A stretch of DNA of 18,949 bases from JBGCED01 sp045106055 (lineage in GTDB: Bacteria; Pseudomonadota; Alphaproteobacteria; CBDDJK01). The notes beneath the pieces are model-generated. The model searched no databases. It was not told the origin of the DNA and saw only the letters and a program-made list of their open reading frames with translations. Numbering within the stretch: the stretch's first letter is position 1; every line of letters begins with the position of its first letter. Below, piece by piece: positions 7,356 through 15,819 of the stretch. The position numbers and the translations under genes are program-made. The stretch spans positions 1-18,949 of the forward strand of contig JBGCED010000120.1 of NCBI GenBank assembly GCA_045106055.1. Direction: 5' to 3'.

Positions 7356-9225
7356 GGGCTAGTGATTCTAAATTAAATCTATATTTCATGGTTTGTTGCC
7401 ATAGGCAAGCGGGCAAGCCCCCACCTGTGACTTGTTTCATCGCGCGATTATCATCATTTCCAAGCCAAATGCCAAGCGTTAATCCTTGAAAGTTAAGATC
7501 ATCAGACCCAGGCGCAATCATGCCCACAAACCACGCATCGCGGTAATTTTGGCTGGTGCCTGTTTTGCCCGCGCCCTTCATATAAGGATCAAGCCTTGCA
7601 CCTTTTGCTGTGCCTGTATTAACGGTTGCTTCAAGCAGCTGTTTCATCGCATTTACACTGGCTGGGTTAAGCGCATCCAGCGGGGCGGGGGGCTGGCGTT
7701 GATAAAGGATATTGCCTTGATGATCTGTAATATGGGTGATGGCATAGGGTTCAACTGGCACACCTTGCTGGTTTAAACTGGCATAGGCGGTGACCAATTC
7801 ATAAAGCGATAATTCGCTTGCGCCAAGCGACAAAGCGGGCTGTGCGTGAAGCTTGGAATAAATACCAAGCCTTGTCGCCATATCAATCACATTGTCCAAG
7901 CCAACGGTCTGTGCCAATTTTGCCGCAATCACATTATTTGAACGGGCAAAAGCATCGTTAAGATTCATCATGCCTTGATGCTTATCATTATAATTTGTTG
8001 GCTGCCAGCCCGCCCAATTAAAGGGGCGATCATCGATATTGGTGCTTGGTGAAATGCCTTGTTCGAACGCGGTTAAATAGACAAATAATTTAAACGCAGA
8101 GCCAGGCTGGCGCAAGGCTTGGGTTGCGCGGTTAAACCCCGCATAGGCGGTATCGCGCCCGCCAATCATCGCCTTAATAGCACCATCTTGCGCAAGTCCA
8201 AACATGGCAAGCTCACCCGCATTTTGGGTGTTAAGCGATTGGCTTAATGCACCAATGGCTTTACGGGCGCTTTGCTGTAAAGTGGGGGATAGGCTGGTGT
8301 GAATATATAAATCCCCGCCATAATTGCCCATCACATCAATCGCACGACCCAGCGCGAATCGTGCAAATTGATTGCCATATCCTTTTAAGCTTAACGGGCT
8401 TTGAATGTTGGGGGCTTGGGCAATTCCTGCTTTTGCCTGTTCATCGGTAATATAACCCAGCGCTTGCATGCGGTTAAGCGCGATATTCGCGCGCGCATTT
8501 GCACCCTTGGCGTTTACCAGCGGATTAAGCCGCGATGGAGCAAGCGGCAGCCCCGCCAGCATCGCAGCTTGCTTTAGGGTAATATTTTGAAGCGGCTTGT
8601 TAAAATAAGCGCGCGCAGCTGCGTCAAACCCCCAATTCCCTCCGCCCATATAGACGCGGCTTAGATATAGATTTAGCAATTGCGGCTTGGTAAATTTAAT
8701 TTCCAGCCAGATCGCCAGCAAGGCTTCTTGGGCTTTGCGGCGCAAGGTGCGTTCAGGGGTTAGAAACAGCGTTTTTGCAAGCTGCTGGGTGATGGTGCTG
8801 CCGCCTTGGCGGGTTGTGCCAGCGGTTAAATTCACATAAAGCGCGCGGGCAAGCCCAATCGGGTCCAGCCCAAAATGATAATAAAAACGGTGATCTTCAA
8901 GCGCAAGCAGGCTTTCAGGGATATAGGCTGGCAGCATTTCAACATTAACAGGCTTGCCATAAGTCTGTCCCGTTTGCAGCAATAATTGGTTATTCTCATC
9001 AAAGATTTTATAAGAAGGCGCGCGGCTGGCGGTTTTTGATAATTGCGCAGGATTGGGTAAATCCCAGCCATACCACAGCGTTATGCCGCCCAAAATAAGC
9101 CCCGACCACACACAAAAAGAAATAAAATACATCAGTGCGCGATGTTTCTTTGATGGTTTTTTTATGGGGCGCGCTTTTATTGCTGCTTTTTTAGGCTTTG
9201 CTTTATTTTTTTGAGGGCGGGGCAT
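7342..9225 (-). CDS. Bifunctional penicillin-binding protein, PBP1 class A (transglycosylase/transpeptidase)
   Basis: A 627-residue peptidoglycan synthase. A short, very basic cytoplasmic tail (residues 1-29, Lys/Pro-rich) is followed by one membrane anchor (about 31-53). The glycosyltransferase family 51 domain has catalytic Glu110 in LALEDHRFYYHFGLDP, then QGGSTITQQLAKTLFL (140-155). The transpeptidase domain has the acylated Ser376 in GSAFK, the SNN motif at 429-431 and KTGT at 554-557. All catalytic motifs are present, so it should be active and beta-lactam sensitive. The length is at the short end for class A enzymes (600-850), with no large extra C-terminal domain. It ends overlapping slt. 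It is transcribed divergently from secB across a 93-bp gap in which I could not settle on a promoter. Exact paralogue class (1A, 1B, 1C) is uncertain, so no symbol is given. Confidence 0.95.
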   Translation of the reverse strand: MPRPQKNKAKPKKAAIKARPIKKPSKKHRALMYFISFCVWSGLILGGITLWYGWDLPNPAQLSKTASRAPSYKIFDENNQLLLQTGQTYGKPVNVEMLPAYIPESLLALEDHRFYYHFGLDPIGLARALYVNLTAGTTRQGGSTITQQLAKTLFLTPERTLRRKAQEALLAIWLEIKFTKPQLLNLYLSRVYMGGGNWGFDAAARAYFNKPLQNITLKQAAMLAGLPLAPSRLNPLVNAKGANARANIALNRMQALGYITDEQAKAGIAQAPNIQSPLSLKGYGNQFARFALGRAIDVMGNYGGDLYIHTSLSPTLQQSARKAIGALSQSLNTQNAGELAMFGLAQDGAIKAMIGGRDTAYAGFNRATQALRQPGSAFKLFVYLTAFEQGISPSTNIDDRPFNWAGWQPTNYNDKHQGMMNLNDAFARSNNVIAAKLAQTVGLDNVIDMATRLGIYSKLHAQPALSLGASELSLYELVTAYASLNQQGVPVEPYAITHITDHQGNILYQRQPPAPLDALNPASVNAMKQLLEATVNTGTAKGARLDPYMKGAGKTGTSQNYRDAWFVGMIAPGSDDLNFQGLTLGIWLGNDDNRAMKQVTGGGLPACLWQQTMKYRFNLESLAHDCN

Positions 9226-9318
9226 CGCTGGTCTTGCTTTTCAGGTTAAATCTGTTAATCGTTCATAAAGCTTTTTACAGGCAAGATAAATCATTAAATA
9301 TGAATTTAAGGAATAGCA

Positions 9319-9906
9319 ATGATGAGTGACGACCAAGCAAAAAATCAAGAAAACAACCAAGAACAGGCAAATCCAGCACCAGATAATGCGCAAGAAAATG
9401 CACAAAAAAACGCACCACCTTTCCAATTTTTAATTCAATATTTAAAAGATGTATCTTTTGAAAGCCCTGGCGCGCCTGATATTTTCAAGAAAAGCCCGCA
9501 AGTTGCGCCCAAATTTGACATTGATGTCAATACAAAATCTTTGGGCGGACGCGATATAGAGGTGATTGTTAATATTGATGTAAAGGGGCAAATCGTTGAA
9601 GCACAGCCCAAAGGCAGCGAACCACCTTTTAAAATAACGGACGAACTTGCCTATATCGCTGAACTTAGCCAATGCGCCGTTATTCGGATTAACAATATGC
9701 CCAAAGAAGCGATTGCATCGGTTGTGATGGTTGAAGTCCCAACCCTATTATACCCATTTTTACGCCATGCGACGATTAATCTTATTCGTGATGGCGGCTT
9801 CCCCCCTCCGCAATTGCCCTTAATTAATTTTTTAAATTTGGCACGCAATAAAAATGAACAGGCGAAACAAGCCCAAGATGCAGAAAAACAAGCGGCAGAA
9901 AAATAG
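9319..9906 (+). CDS. secB: Protein-export chaperone SecB, with extended termini
   Basis: A 195-residue SecB homologue, the tetrameric chaperone that keeps preproteins unfolded and hands them to SecA. The core runs from about residue 34 (FQFLIQYLKDVSFESPGAP) to 175 and includes YIAELSQCAVIRI, VVMVEVPTLLYPFLR and GGFPPPQLPLINF (159-171), the best-conserved SecB block. SecB proteins are usually about 150-165 residues; here a Gln/Asn/Glu-rich, probably disordered N-terminal extension of about 33 residues and a charged C-terminal tail (AKQAQDAEKQAAEK) add length. The start is supported by aagga at 9308-9312, although the second Met codon is equally usable. The downstream ChaN-like gene begins within its 3' end. 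Confidence 0.93.
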   Translation: MMSDDQAKNQENNQEQANPAPDNAQENAQKNAPPFQFLIQYLKDVSFESPGAPDIFKKSPQVAPKFDIDVNTKSLGGRDIEVIVNIDVKGQIVEAQPKGSEPPFKITDELAYIAELSQCAVIRINNMPKEAIASVVMVEVPTLLYPFLRHATINLIRDGGFPPPQLPLINFLNLARNKNEQAKQAQDAEKQAAEK

Positions 9907-10786
9907 CAACGATCTTTTAAGATGCCTATGCTGTTCGGTTAATCTTATTCTGCTTGTTTTATGGGCGGGCAGTGCTGTCATTTTAAATGCTGGCAAATTA
10001 AATGCGCAAAGCCTGCCCCCAGCCCTATTGGCAGATTTAGAATCCGCATCGCTGATTTTAATCGGGGAAATCCATGATAACCCCGATCATCATCTTGTTC
10101 AGGCACAAATCATTGAACAATTTGCAAGCGATCAATCCATCATTGTGCTGGAAATGATCGCGGTTGATCAACAAAACAAGCTGGATGCGTTTAAAGGGAA
10201 CGCCGCAGCATTTGAGGATTATATCGCATGGAATCAATCGGGATGGCCTGATTATAAAATCTATGCGCCTATTTTTGAAGCCGCTTTTTTGAATCAAGCA
10301 GCATTGGCAGGGGGCGGCATGGATATTGCCGCTGTGCGCCATGTTGCGAAAAGCGGATTTGATGGCTTGCCTGATGATCTGGCGCAGCGTTTTAAAACAA
10401 TCATTCCCACACTTGACATACAAGCCCCCGCATTGCTTGATTTGCAATTTAAAGCCCATTGCAGCATGGTTCCCGCTGCGCAATTATCGGGCATGGTTGC
10501 CGCCCAATATGCGCGTGATATGCAGCTTGCGCAGGCAATTCTAAATGCCGAAGCTGCCGATAAGATTTTTGTAATTGCAGGGCGCGGTCATACGGGCAAG
10601 GATTCCATTCCGAAATTTATAAAATCAATGCGCCCTGATCTTGATATGATCAGCATTGCGCTGGCGGAAACAGACGAAGATCAAACAAGCTTAGGGGAAA
10701 GCCATGATCATGTAATGATCACCCCTGCCCCCGCTGGCCGCCCCAATCCTTGTGATGCTTTTAATCGCGATTCATCCCATGAATAA
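9854..10786 (+). CDS. ChaN-like haem-binding/iron-regulated protein
   Basis: A 310-residue member of the ChaN (Cofac_haem_bdg) family. Diagnostic blocks are ILIGEIHDNPDHHLVQAQ (residues 68-85), IVLEM (97-101), the WPDYKIYAPIFEAA region (131-144) and IAGRGHTGKD (241-250). Family members bind haem and are linked to iron uptake, often as lipoproteins. Here a hydrophobic N-terminal segment (about 25-45) is preceded by a long basic stretch and has no clear lipobox, so it may be a signal peptide or an anchor. The start is uncertain: the ATG at 9854 overlaps secB by 53 bp, while the in-frame ATG at 9878 would shorten the protein by eight residues; neither has a good ribosome-binding site. Coupling to secB makes shared transcription likely. 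The family assignment is firm; the role in this organism is inferred. Confidence 0.85.
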   Translation: MNRRNKPKMQKNKRQKNSNDLLRCLCCSVNLILLVLWAGSAVILNAGKLNAQSLPPALLADLESASLILIGEIHDNPDHHLVQAQIIEQFASDQSIIVLEMIAVDQQNKLDAFKGNAAAFEDYIAWNQSGWPDYKIYAPIFEAAFLNQAALAGGGMDIAAVRHVAKSGFDGLPDDLAQRFKTIIPTLDIQAPALLDLQFKAHCSMVPAAQLSGMVAAQYARDMQLAQAILNAEAADKIFVIAGRGHTGKDSIPKFIKSMRPDLDMISIALAETDEDQTSLGESHDHVMITPAPAGRPNPCDAFNRDSSHE

Positions 10787-10823
10787 GGGTTGCGCTTGGC
10801 GGGCGAATTTTATAAAATAAGAA

Positions 10824-10851
10824 TTGAAATAACAAATAAGCAAAATATATA
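10824..10851 (+). promoter_or_regulatory. Candidate sigma-70 promoter for nuoA
   Basis: TTGAAA (10824-10829), a 16-bp spacer and TATATA (10846-10851) lie in the 87-bp gap between the ChaN-like gene and nuoA, leaving a short leader before the ATG at 10874. Consensus match only; not proven. Confidence 0.4.
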
Positions 10852-10873
10852 CACAAACAGAAAGATTTGTTTG

Positions 10874-11239
10874 ATGGAATCACTTTACAGCGAATATTTC
10901 CCGATCTTGGTGTTTGCCGTTATTGCAACGGGCATATCTGGGGTAATGGCATTTGGCAGCATGCTGGTGGCAAGGCAACGCCCTGACAGCGAAAAATTAT
11001 CCGCCTATGAATGCGGATTTGAAGCCTTTGGCGATGCCAGATTGCGCTTTGATGTCCGTTTTTATTTGGTGTGTATTTTATTCATCATCTTTGATTTAGA
11101 AGTCGCCTTTTTGTTTCCTTGGGCGGTTGCGCTTGGCGATATTGGGCTATTTGGCTTTTTCTCGATGATGCTATTTTTATTAATCCTAACGGTTGGATTT
11201 ATTTATGAATGGCGTAAGGGCGGTCTTGATTGGGAATAA
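10874..11239 (+). CDS. nuoA: NADH-quinone oxidoreductase subunit A (complex I)
   Basis: A 121-residue inner-membrane subunit of complex I with three predicted transmembrane helices. The conserved loop SAYECGFEAFGDARLRFDVR lies between helices 1 and 2, and FDLEVAFLFPWA follows in helix 2, both NuoA signatures. The ATG at 10874 gives the normal family length; the frame can be extended upstream to a TTG at 10790, but that would add an unrelated, charged 28-residue leader. It is followed by nuoB after 64 bp. NuoA helps form the quinone-site and proton-transfer region at the junction of the membrane and peripheral arms. Confidence 0.95.
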   Translation: MESLYSEYFPILVFAVIATGISGVMAFGSMLVARQRPDSEKLSAYECGFEAFGDARLRFDVRFYLVCILFIIFDLEVAFLFPWAVALGDIGLFGFFSMMLFLLILTVGFIYEWRKGGLDWE

Positions 11240-11303
11240 TCTTGACCCTGACGATAAATAACCCATAATGTGATCATTTTTACCCAGAAAGCGCAGGTTT
11301 AAG

Positions 11304-11855
11304 ATGCAAACCGATCTATCCAATCCCAACATTACCGAATTTAATCTTGAGGGGAAGCCCACCGAAATTGTGGATTTTATGACCGATCAATTACAAGATC
11401 ACGGGTTTTTAATCACCAAAGCCGATAAATTGATTAATTGGGCGCGCACAGGTTCATTATGGCCGATGACTTTTGGGCTTGCTTGCTGTGCGGTTGAAAT
11501 GATTCACGCCTATATGCCGCGCTATGATTTGGACCGTATGGGCGTTGTGCCGCGCGGCAGCCCGCGCCAATCCGATGTGATGATTGTGGCTGGCACGCTG
11601 ACCAATAAAATGGCACCTGCATTGCGCAAAGTCTATGATCAAATGGCAGAACCCAGATGGGTGATTTCAATGGGGTCTTGTGCAAATGGTGGCGGCTATT
11701 ATCATTATAGCTATTCTGTGGTAAGGGGCTGTGATCGCATTGTTCCCGTTGATATTTATGTGCCTGGCTGCCCGCCAACCGCCGAAGCCTTGGTTTATGG
11801 TGTGATGCAGCTTCAAAAGAAAATCCGCCGCACGGGCGGGCTTTTGCGCTCTTAA
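11304..11855 (+). CDS. nuoB: NADH-quinone oxidoreductase subunit B (complex I, N2 cluster)
   Basis: A 183-residue peripheral-arm subunit that holds the terminal [4Fe-4S] cluster N2, which passes electrons to quinone. The four ligand cysteines are visible: the tandem pair Cys61-Cys62 in FGLACCAVEM, Cys126 in SMGSCANGGGYYHYSYS and Cys156 in VPGCPPTAEAL. Length is normal. The N-terminal 40 residues are the usual variable extension. A cagg box precedes the ATG by about seven bases. nuoC would normally follow directly; instead a small coiled-coil gene begins 4 bp after the stop. Confidence 0.97.
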   Translation: MQTDLSNPNITEFNLEGKPTEIVDFMTDQLQDHGFLITKADKLINWARTGSLWPMTFGLACCAVEMIHAYMPRYDLDRMGVVPRGSPRQSDVMIVAGTLTNKMAPALRKVYDQMAEPRWVISMGSCANGGGYYHYSYSVVRGCDRIVPVDIYVPGCPPTAEALVYGVMQLQKKIRRTGGLLRS

Positions 11856-11859
11856 CCCA

Positions 11860-12135
11860 ATGAATATAATGAATGCCGTCACTTTTGATACTTTAAAATT
11901 CACTCGCAAGCTTAAAGCGGGCGGTTTTACACAAGAACAGGCTGAAACCGCAGCAGATGCTTTTGCTGAAGCGGTTGAAGATCGGCTTGCAACCAAACAT
12001 GATGTTGAATTGTTGCGCCGCGACATTGTGAATATGGAAGCAAAGCTGGGCGGTGAGGTTAGGCTTAACCGCTGGATGCTTGGCATTGTAATTGCTGCCG
12101 TTGTGCTGCCCTTGATCCGCGATTTCTTGCTTTAA
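11860..12135 (+). CDS. Small DUF1640/CCDC90-like coiled-coil membrane protein
   Basis: A 91-residue protein. It starts with a segment typical of the DUF1640 (CCDC90) family: AVTFDTLKFTRKLKAGGFTQ, then an amphipathic Ala/Glu-rich helix with LATKHDVELLRRDIVNMEAK (heptad-like coiled coil, residues 43-62) and a single C-terminal transmembrane helix (about 72-90). The eukaryotic relatives include the mitochondrial proteins MCUR1 and CCDC90B; the bacterial function is unknown to me. The gene begins 4 bp after nuoB, so it is probably cotranscribed with nuoAB. A second ATG three codons in (11869) is an equally possible start. A 98-bp gap without an obvious hairpin terminator separates it from the convergent ABC transporter gene. 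Confidence 0.75.
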   Translation: MNIMNAVTFDTLKFTRKLKAGGFTQEQAETAADAFAEAVEDRLATKHDVELLRRDIVNMEAKLGGEVRLNRWMLGIVIAAVVLPLIRDFLL

Positions 12136-12233
12136 CATTGCGCCCAACCATCATCAATCCTGCCCATCATAAATTAATATCTTTATGAATGCCCTTATGC
12201 TCGAACCCTAGCAGCATATGTGCGAAAACAGCA

Positions 12234-14021
12234 TTACACGGCTTCTTTAAATTGCAGATGATAAAGCTGGGCGTATAATCTTTGATCGCTAAGCAATTGT
12301 TGATGATTGCCTTGCTCCACCAATTTTCCATTCTGCAATACCAGAATTTGATCCGCATCGATGATAGTGGATAGACGATGGGCAATCACAATCACGGTGC
12401 GCCCTTGCATCAAGCGTTTAAGCGCGGTTTGAATGGCGCGTTCTGTTTCGCTGTCCAAGGCGGATGTTGCCTCATCCAATAACAGGATCGGCGCATCCTT
12501 GTAAATGGCGCGCGCAATCGCCAAACGCTGGCGTTGTCCGCCTGATAAGCGATTGCCCATTTCCCCCAGCACCGTATCATATTGGTCGGGCAGCGCCATG
12601 ATAAAATCATGGGCTTCTGCGGCTTTTGCAGCCTCTATCACGCGCTTTCTATCCATATTTTGATGGTCATTTGCAATATCGCATAGGGCAATATTATGGG
12701 CGACACTATCATCCAAAATTCCAGGTTCTTGGGCAACAAGGCTGATTGAGCTTCGCAGATCATCAAAACCAAGCTGATGAATGGGCTTGCCGCCAATTTC
12801 AACCTGCCCTTGATTGGGATCATAAAGCCGTAATAATAAATTGATAATGGTTGATTTCCCCGCGCCTGATGGTCCAACCAATGCCAGCATTTTTCCTTGA
12901 TCAACCGCAAAAGAAAGCTTGGATACCGCTGGCATTGCCGCTTGTTCATACGCAAAATCAACATGTTTAAACGCCACATCAAACTGGGTTGGCGGCGTGA
13001 TCGGGTTTTTATGCTGTTCAACAAACGGCTTCATATCAATCATATTAAAACAGCGGATGGAGGCCGCAAGCCCTTGCTGCAAAGTTGCGTTTAAATTGGC
13101 AAGGCTGCGCAAAGGATGATAGGACATTAATAAAGCGCTGATAAAGGACATAACCTGCCCCGTTGTATTTTCGCCCTGCCCCACGCGCCAGCTGCCAAGC
13201 AAGATCACCATCACCACCGCAAAAGAGCCAAATGTTTCCAAAATTGGCGAAGTGCGCGCTTTGATCTCTGCCATGGAATAATGTAAATCGCCTTGATGAT
13301 CAAACAGGCTTTGTGATTGCCGCGTTGCCAGCGGTTCAGCCGAATAGGCCTTAACAATGCGGATGGATTTAAAAAAATCATCCAGCAATCCCGCCATATC
13401 GCCTAAATTGGCTTGGACTTGATGCGATAATTTGCGGGTTTTGCGCCCGATCCAAATGATTGGCACCACCGACAGCGGAAACACAAAAATAATGGCAATC
13501 GCCATTTCCCAGCTGGTCCATAGCATCACCCCAATCATTGCCAAGATCGTCATTAAATCTTTGGCAATGCCAATGATGGATTTCATGGTTGCATCGCGCA
13601 CAATATAGCTATCGGACAGAAAGCGCGCAACAAAATTGCTGCTGCCTGCGCTGTGAATCTGGGGAACATCTGCGTGAATGGCGGTTTTCATCATGCTTGC
13701 TTGCAATTTTGCTACCAAGTCAGAACCAATGCGCGATAATAAATTGCTTTGCACATAATCCGCGCTGCCCTTTATGATGCCCACCCCCAATACGGCGGCG
13801 CAAATGATCAGCACCATATTCATATCCTGCCCCATAATCCCATCATCAATCGCAGGACCAATTAAATAGGCTTGCGCGCCATTAAGCCCAGCCACCAGCA
13901 ATAATGCAAGAATGGCAAAAAAAGCCTTTAGCTTATAATGCGCCATATAATCGCGCCATAGCCTTTGCATTAAAGCTTTGGTGGTATCGGCTGGCGCGGG
14001 CTTGGGGGTTAAAACGGTCAA
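12234..14021 (-). CDS. MsbA-like ABC exporter (fused permease/ATPase)
   Basis: A 595-residue half-transporter: six-helix membrane domain (about residues 30-325) followed by one nucleotide-binding domain. ATPase motifs are complete: Walker A GPSGAGKST (383-391), Q-loop Gln431 in LVAQEPG, signature LSGGQ (492-496), Walker B ILLLDEATSALD with Asp516-Glu517, and the switch His548 in VIAHRLS. The architecture and length fit the MsbA/lipid A-core flippase group, but related multidrug exporters look alike, so no symbol is given. The start appears to be TTG at 14021: an in-frame stop lies four codons upstream, agga is correctly spaced seven bases ahead, and the next in-frame Met is residue 18, just before the first helix. 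It follows the NlpD-like gene after only 15 bp and probably belongs to the serS-pcm operon. Confidence 0.88.
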   Translation of the reverse strand: MTVLTPKPAPADTTKALMQRLWRDYMAHYKLKAFFAILALLLVAGLNGAQAYLIGPAIDDGIMGQDMNMVLIICAAVLGVGIIKGSADYVQSNLLSRIGSDLVAKLQASMMKTAIHADVPQIHSAGSSNFVARFLSDSYIVRDATMKSIIGIAKDLMTILAMIGVMLWTSWEMAIAIIFVFPLSVVPIIWIGRKTRKLSHQVQANLGDMAGLLDDFFKSIRIVKAYSAEPLATRQSQSLFDHQGDLHYSMAEIKARTSPILETFGSFAVVMVILLGSWRVGQGENTTGQVMSFISALLMSYHPLRSLANLNATLQQGLAASIRCFNMIDMKPFVEQHKNPITPPTQFDVAFKHVDFAYEQAAMPAVSKLSFAVDQGKMLALVGPSGAGKSTIINLLLRLYDPNQGQVEIGGKPIHQLGFDDLRSSISLVAQEPGILDDSVAHNIALCDIANDHQNMDRKRVIEAAKAAEAHDFIMALPDQYDTVLGEMGNRLSGGQRQRLAIARAIYKDAPILLLDEATSALDSETERAIQTALKRLMQGRTVIVIAHRLSTIIDADQILVLQNGKLVEQGNHQQLLSDQRLYAQLYHLQFKEAV

Positions 14022-14036
14022 ACCATCATCCTAACA

Positions 14037-15185
14037 TTATCCTTTTAATTGATATTTTGGATTAAGCTTTTGCTGGCCCTTGCGAATTTGAAAATGCAGC
14101 TGCGGGCTATCCACACTTCCCGTGCTGCCAACCCGCGCAATCACATCGCCGCGCTTTACCTTTTCACCAAGTGCAACCATCGCCCTATCATTATGGGCAT
14201 AAGCGGTGACATAGCCATCATCATGGCGAATTAAGATCAAATTGCCAAAGCCTTTTAATTCTGCGCCATTATAGGCAATAATACCATTTTGGGCAGCGCG
14301 CACAACCGTTCCGCGTGGGGCTGCAATGTTAATGCCATCATTGCGCAGCCCATCTGCAACCAATCCATAATTTGCAACAATTCGCCCCTTTAACGGCCAC
14401 ATAAAGCCGCGTGGATCAAATGCGGGCGGGGTTAAGCTGGTTGCAATCCGCTTAATCGGTGCGGGCGGTAAATTTGGCGGAATCGGGTTTCCCTGATCGC
14501 TAAAGCGCATTGTGTAATTTTGTTTGCCTGCAGCAGCAGGCGCAGGCTGGGGGATGCTAACCGTTTCAAGCTTTTGTGAGTATGTTCTAGATTGAGTTTG
14601 CGGGGGCGCGTTTTGCAGGCGCTTTATCTGCGCAGCGGGCGTGCGTTCAACCTTGCGCTGCTTAACAGGCGCAGCAGCGGGCAAGCTGGCGGTTTGGGCG
14701 GCAACCGCAACCGATGCTGGCACAGCAAGCAGCTGTTTTGGGTAAATTTCATAAGGGGGTTCAAGCTGATTTAAACGAATAACCTCGCTTAGATTCACCT
14801 GTAAATTGCGCGCAATTCCATAAAGCGTATCGCCTGATTGCACACGGTAAAGCCGCTTGGAGGGAATGATCAAGCGTTGCCCAACAAAGGGGATAAATGG
14901 CGCTTGCAGCTGATTTACCATAATTAAATCACGCAAATTCACACCATAGGCGCTTGCAATGCTGTAATAGCTTTCATTGCGGGCAACCAGATGCACCCCT
15001 GTATCTTGCACTTTATTCACATTTGGCTGAGTTTGCGTTTGGGGGATCGCACGCATATTTGTGCTGCCTGTTCCCGCAGCGGGGTTATAGGCATATTGAT
15101 CATCATTCCAACCGCAAGCAGCAAGCAACGCCATCATCCCGCCGATCAAAAGCCAATCTTTAAGGCTGGATAGATTACCCGCCAT
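14037..15185 (-). CDS. nlpD: NlpD-like LysM/LytM lipoprotein (M23 fold, catalytically degenerate)
   Basis: A 382-residue lipoprotein when started at 15185. That start has a strong gaggggaggg box just upstream and gives a lipoprotein signal with lipobox L-A-A-Cys24; the frame extends to 15251, but the extra 22 residues would precede the signal peptide. Domains: two LysM repeats (about 64-108 and 113-156) for peptidoglycan binding, a Pro/Ala/Gln linker, and a C-terminal LytM/M23 domain (about 263-378) with RHDDGYVTAYAH and LHFQIRKG. The zinc-site motif HxGxD is replaced by Asn282-x-Gly-x-Asn286, as happens in NlpD/EnvC, so it is probably an activator of cell-wall amidases in division rather than a hydrolase. 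It overlaps the end of pcm by 11 bp. Confidence 0.88.
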   Translation of the reverse strand: MAGNLSSLKDWLLIGGMMALLAACGWNDDQYAYNPAAGTGSTNMRAIPQTQTQPNVNKVQDTGVHLVARNESYYSIASAYGVNLRDLIMVNQLQAPFIPFVGQRLIIPSKRLYRVQSGDTLYGIARNLQVNLSEVIRLNQLEPPYEIYPKQLLAVPASVAVAAQTASLPAAAPVKQRKVERTPAAQIKRLQNAPPQTQSRTYSQKLETVSIPQPAPAAAGKQNYTMRFSDQGNPIPPNLPPAPIKRIATSLTPPAFDPRGFMWPLKGRIVANYGLVADGLRNDGINIAAPRGTVVRAAQNGIIAYNGAELKGFGNLILIRHDDGYVTAYAHNDRAMVALGEKVKRGDVIARVGSTGSVDSPQLHFQIRKGQQKLNPKYQLKG

Positions 15186-15819
15186 GATGCGCCCTCCCCT
15201 CAAGAATTGGCACAAACTGAACATGATCCAGCAATATTTCATCAATGCCATTTTGCTGCTTGATGATTTTAATCAGCTGTTGGCGTTTTCCTGTTTCGCC
15301 AAAAGGATAGACCATGATCCCGCCAACCGCCAGCTGATCCAGCAATATTGCGGGCGGCTTTGCAGCGGCTGCGGTTAAGATGATCCGATCAAACGGCGCT
15401 TGCGCGTTCCAGCCTTCCATGCCATCGCCCCAATTTAGCGCAATATTGGCAATTCCCATCGCCAGCAAGCGGCGATTTGCTTGATCATGCAGTCGGCGAA
15501 TGCGCTCTATGGAATAAACAAAGCGCGCCAATTTGGCAAGAATGGCACATTGATAACCGCAGCCCGTGCCAATTTCCAGCACGCGGTGGCGTTTGGTAAT
15601 TTCCAGCGCATCGCTCATCTTGGCAATCACGCTTGGCTGGCTGATGGTTTGACCTTCATCAATTTCCAGCGCAACATCTTCATACGCCAAATGCGCCTGT
15701 GATGGGTCAATAAAGGCTTCACGCGGAATGGTTAGCATCGCATCAATGACCGCTTGCGATTGCACCGCCGCTTGCCGCAATGCCAAAATAAACTGTGCTT
15801 GTTGATCTTGATTGGGCAT
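15175..15819 (-). CDS. pcm: Protein-L-isoaspartate O-methyltransferase
   Basis: A 214-residue cytoplasmic repair enzyme that methylates isoaspartyl residues using SAM. Signature motifs are EGQTISQPSVIAKM (55-68) and the SAM-binding LEIGTGCGYQCAILAKLA (81-98), with DRIILTAAA and FVPILEG later. Length fits the family (208-220). Its ATG shares one base with the serS stop codon (TAATG) and its stop overlaps the nlpD-like start, indicating coupled translation across the three genes. In many proteobacteria surE sits just before pcm; it is absent here. Confidence 0.94.
   Translation of the reverse strand: MPNQDQQAQFILALRQAAVQSQAVIDAMLTIPREAFIDPSQAHLAYEDVALEIDEGQTISQPSVIAKMSDALEITKRHRVLEIGTGCGYQCAILAKLARFVYSIERIRRLHDQANRRLLAMGIANIALNWGDGMEGWNAQAPFDRIILTAAAAKPPAILLDQLAVGGIMVYPFGETGKRQQLIKIIKQQNGIDEILLDHVQFVPILEGRAHHGG

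Noticed and set aside
10058..10483. 141-codon minus-strand ORF opposite the ChaN-like gene
   Set aside because: Antisense shadow of a well-supported gene; sequence shows no family features.
10790..10873. TTG-initiated N-terminal extension of nuoA
   Set aside because: It would cover the likely promoter and add a charged leader foreign to NuoA; the ATG at 10874 gives the normal length.
12136..12233. Intrinsic terminator between the DUF1640-like gene and the ABC exporter
   Set aside because: No stable GC-rich hairpin followed by a T tract is visible on either strand.
15186..15251. Upstream ATG for the NlpD-like gene
   Set aside because: It would put 22 residues before a clear lipoprotein signal; the ATG at 15185 has a strong ribosome-binding site.
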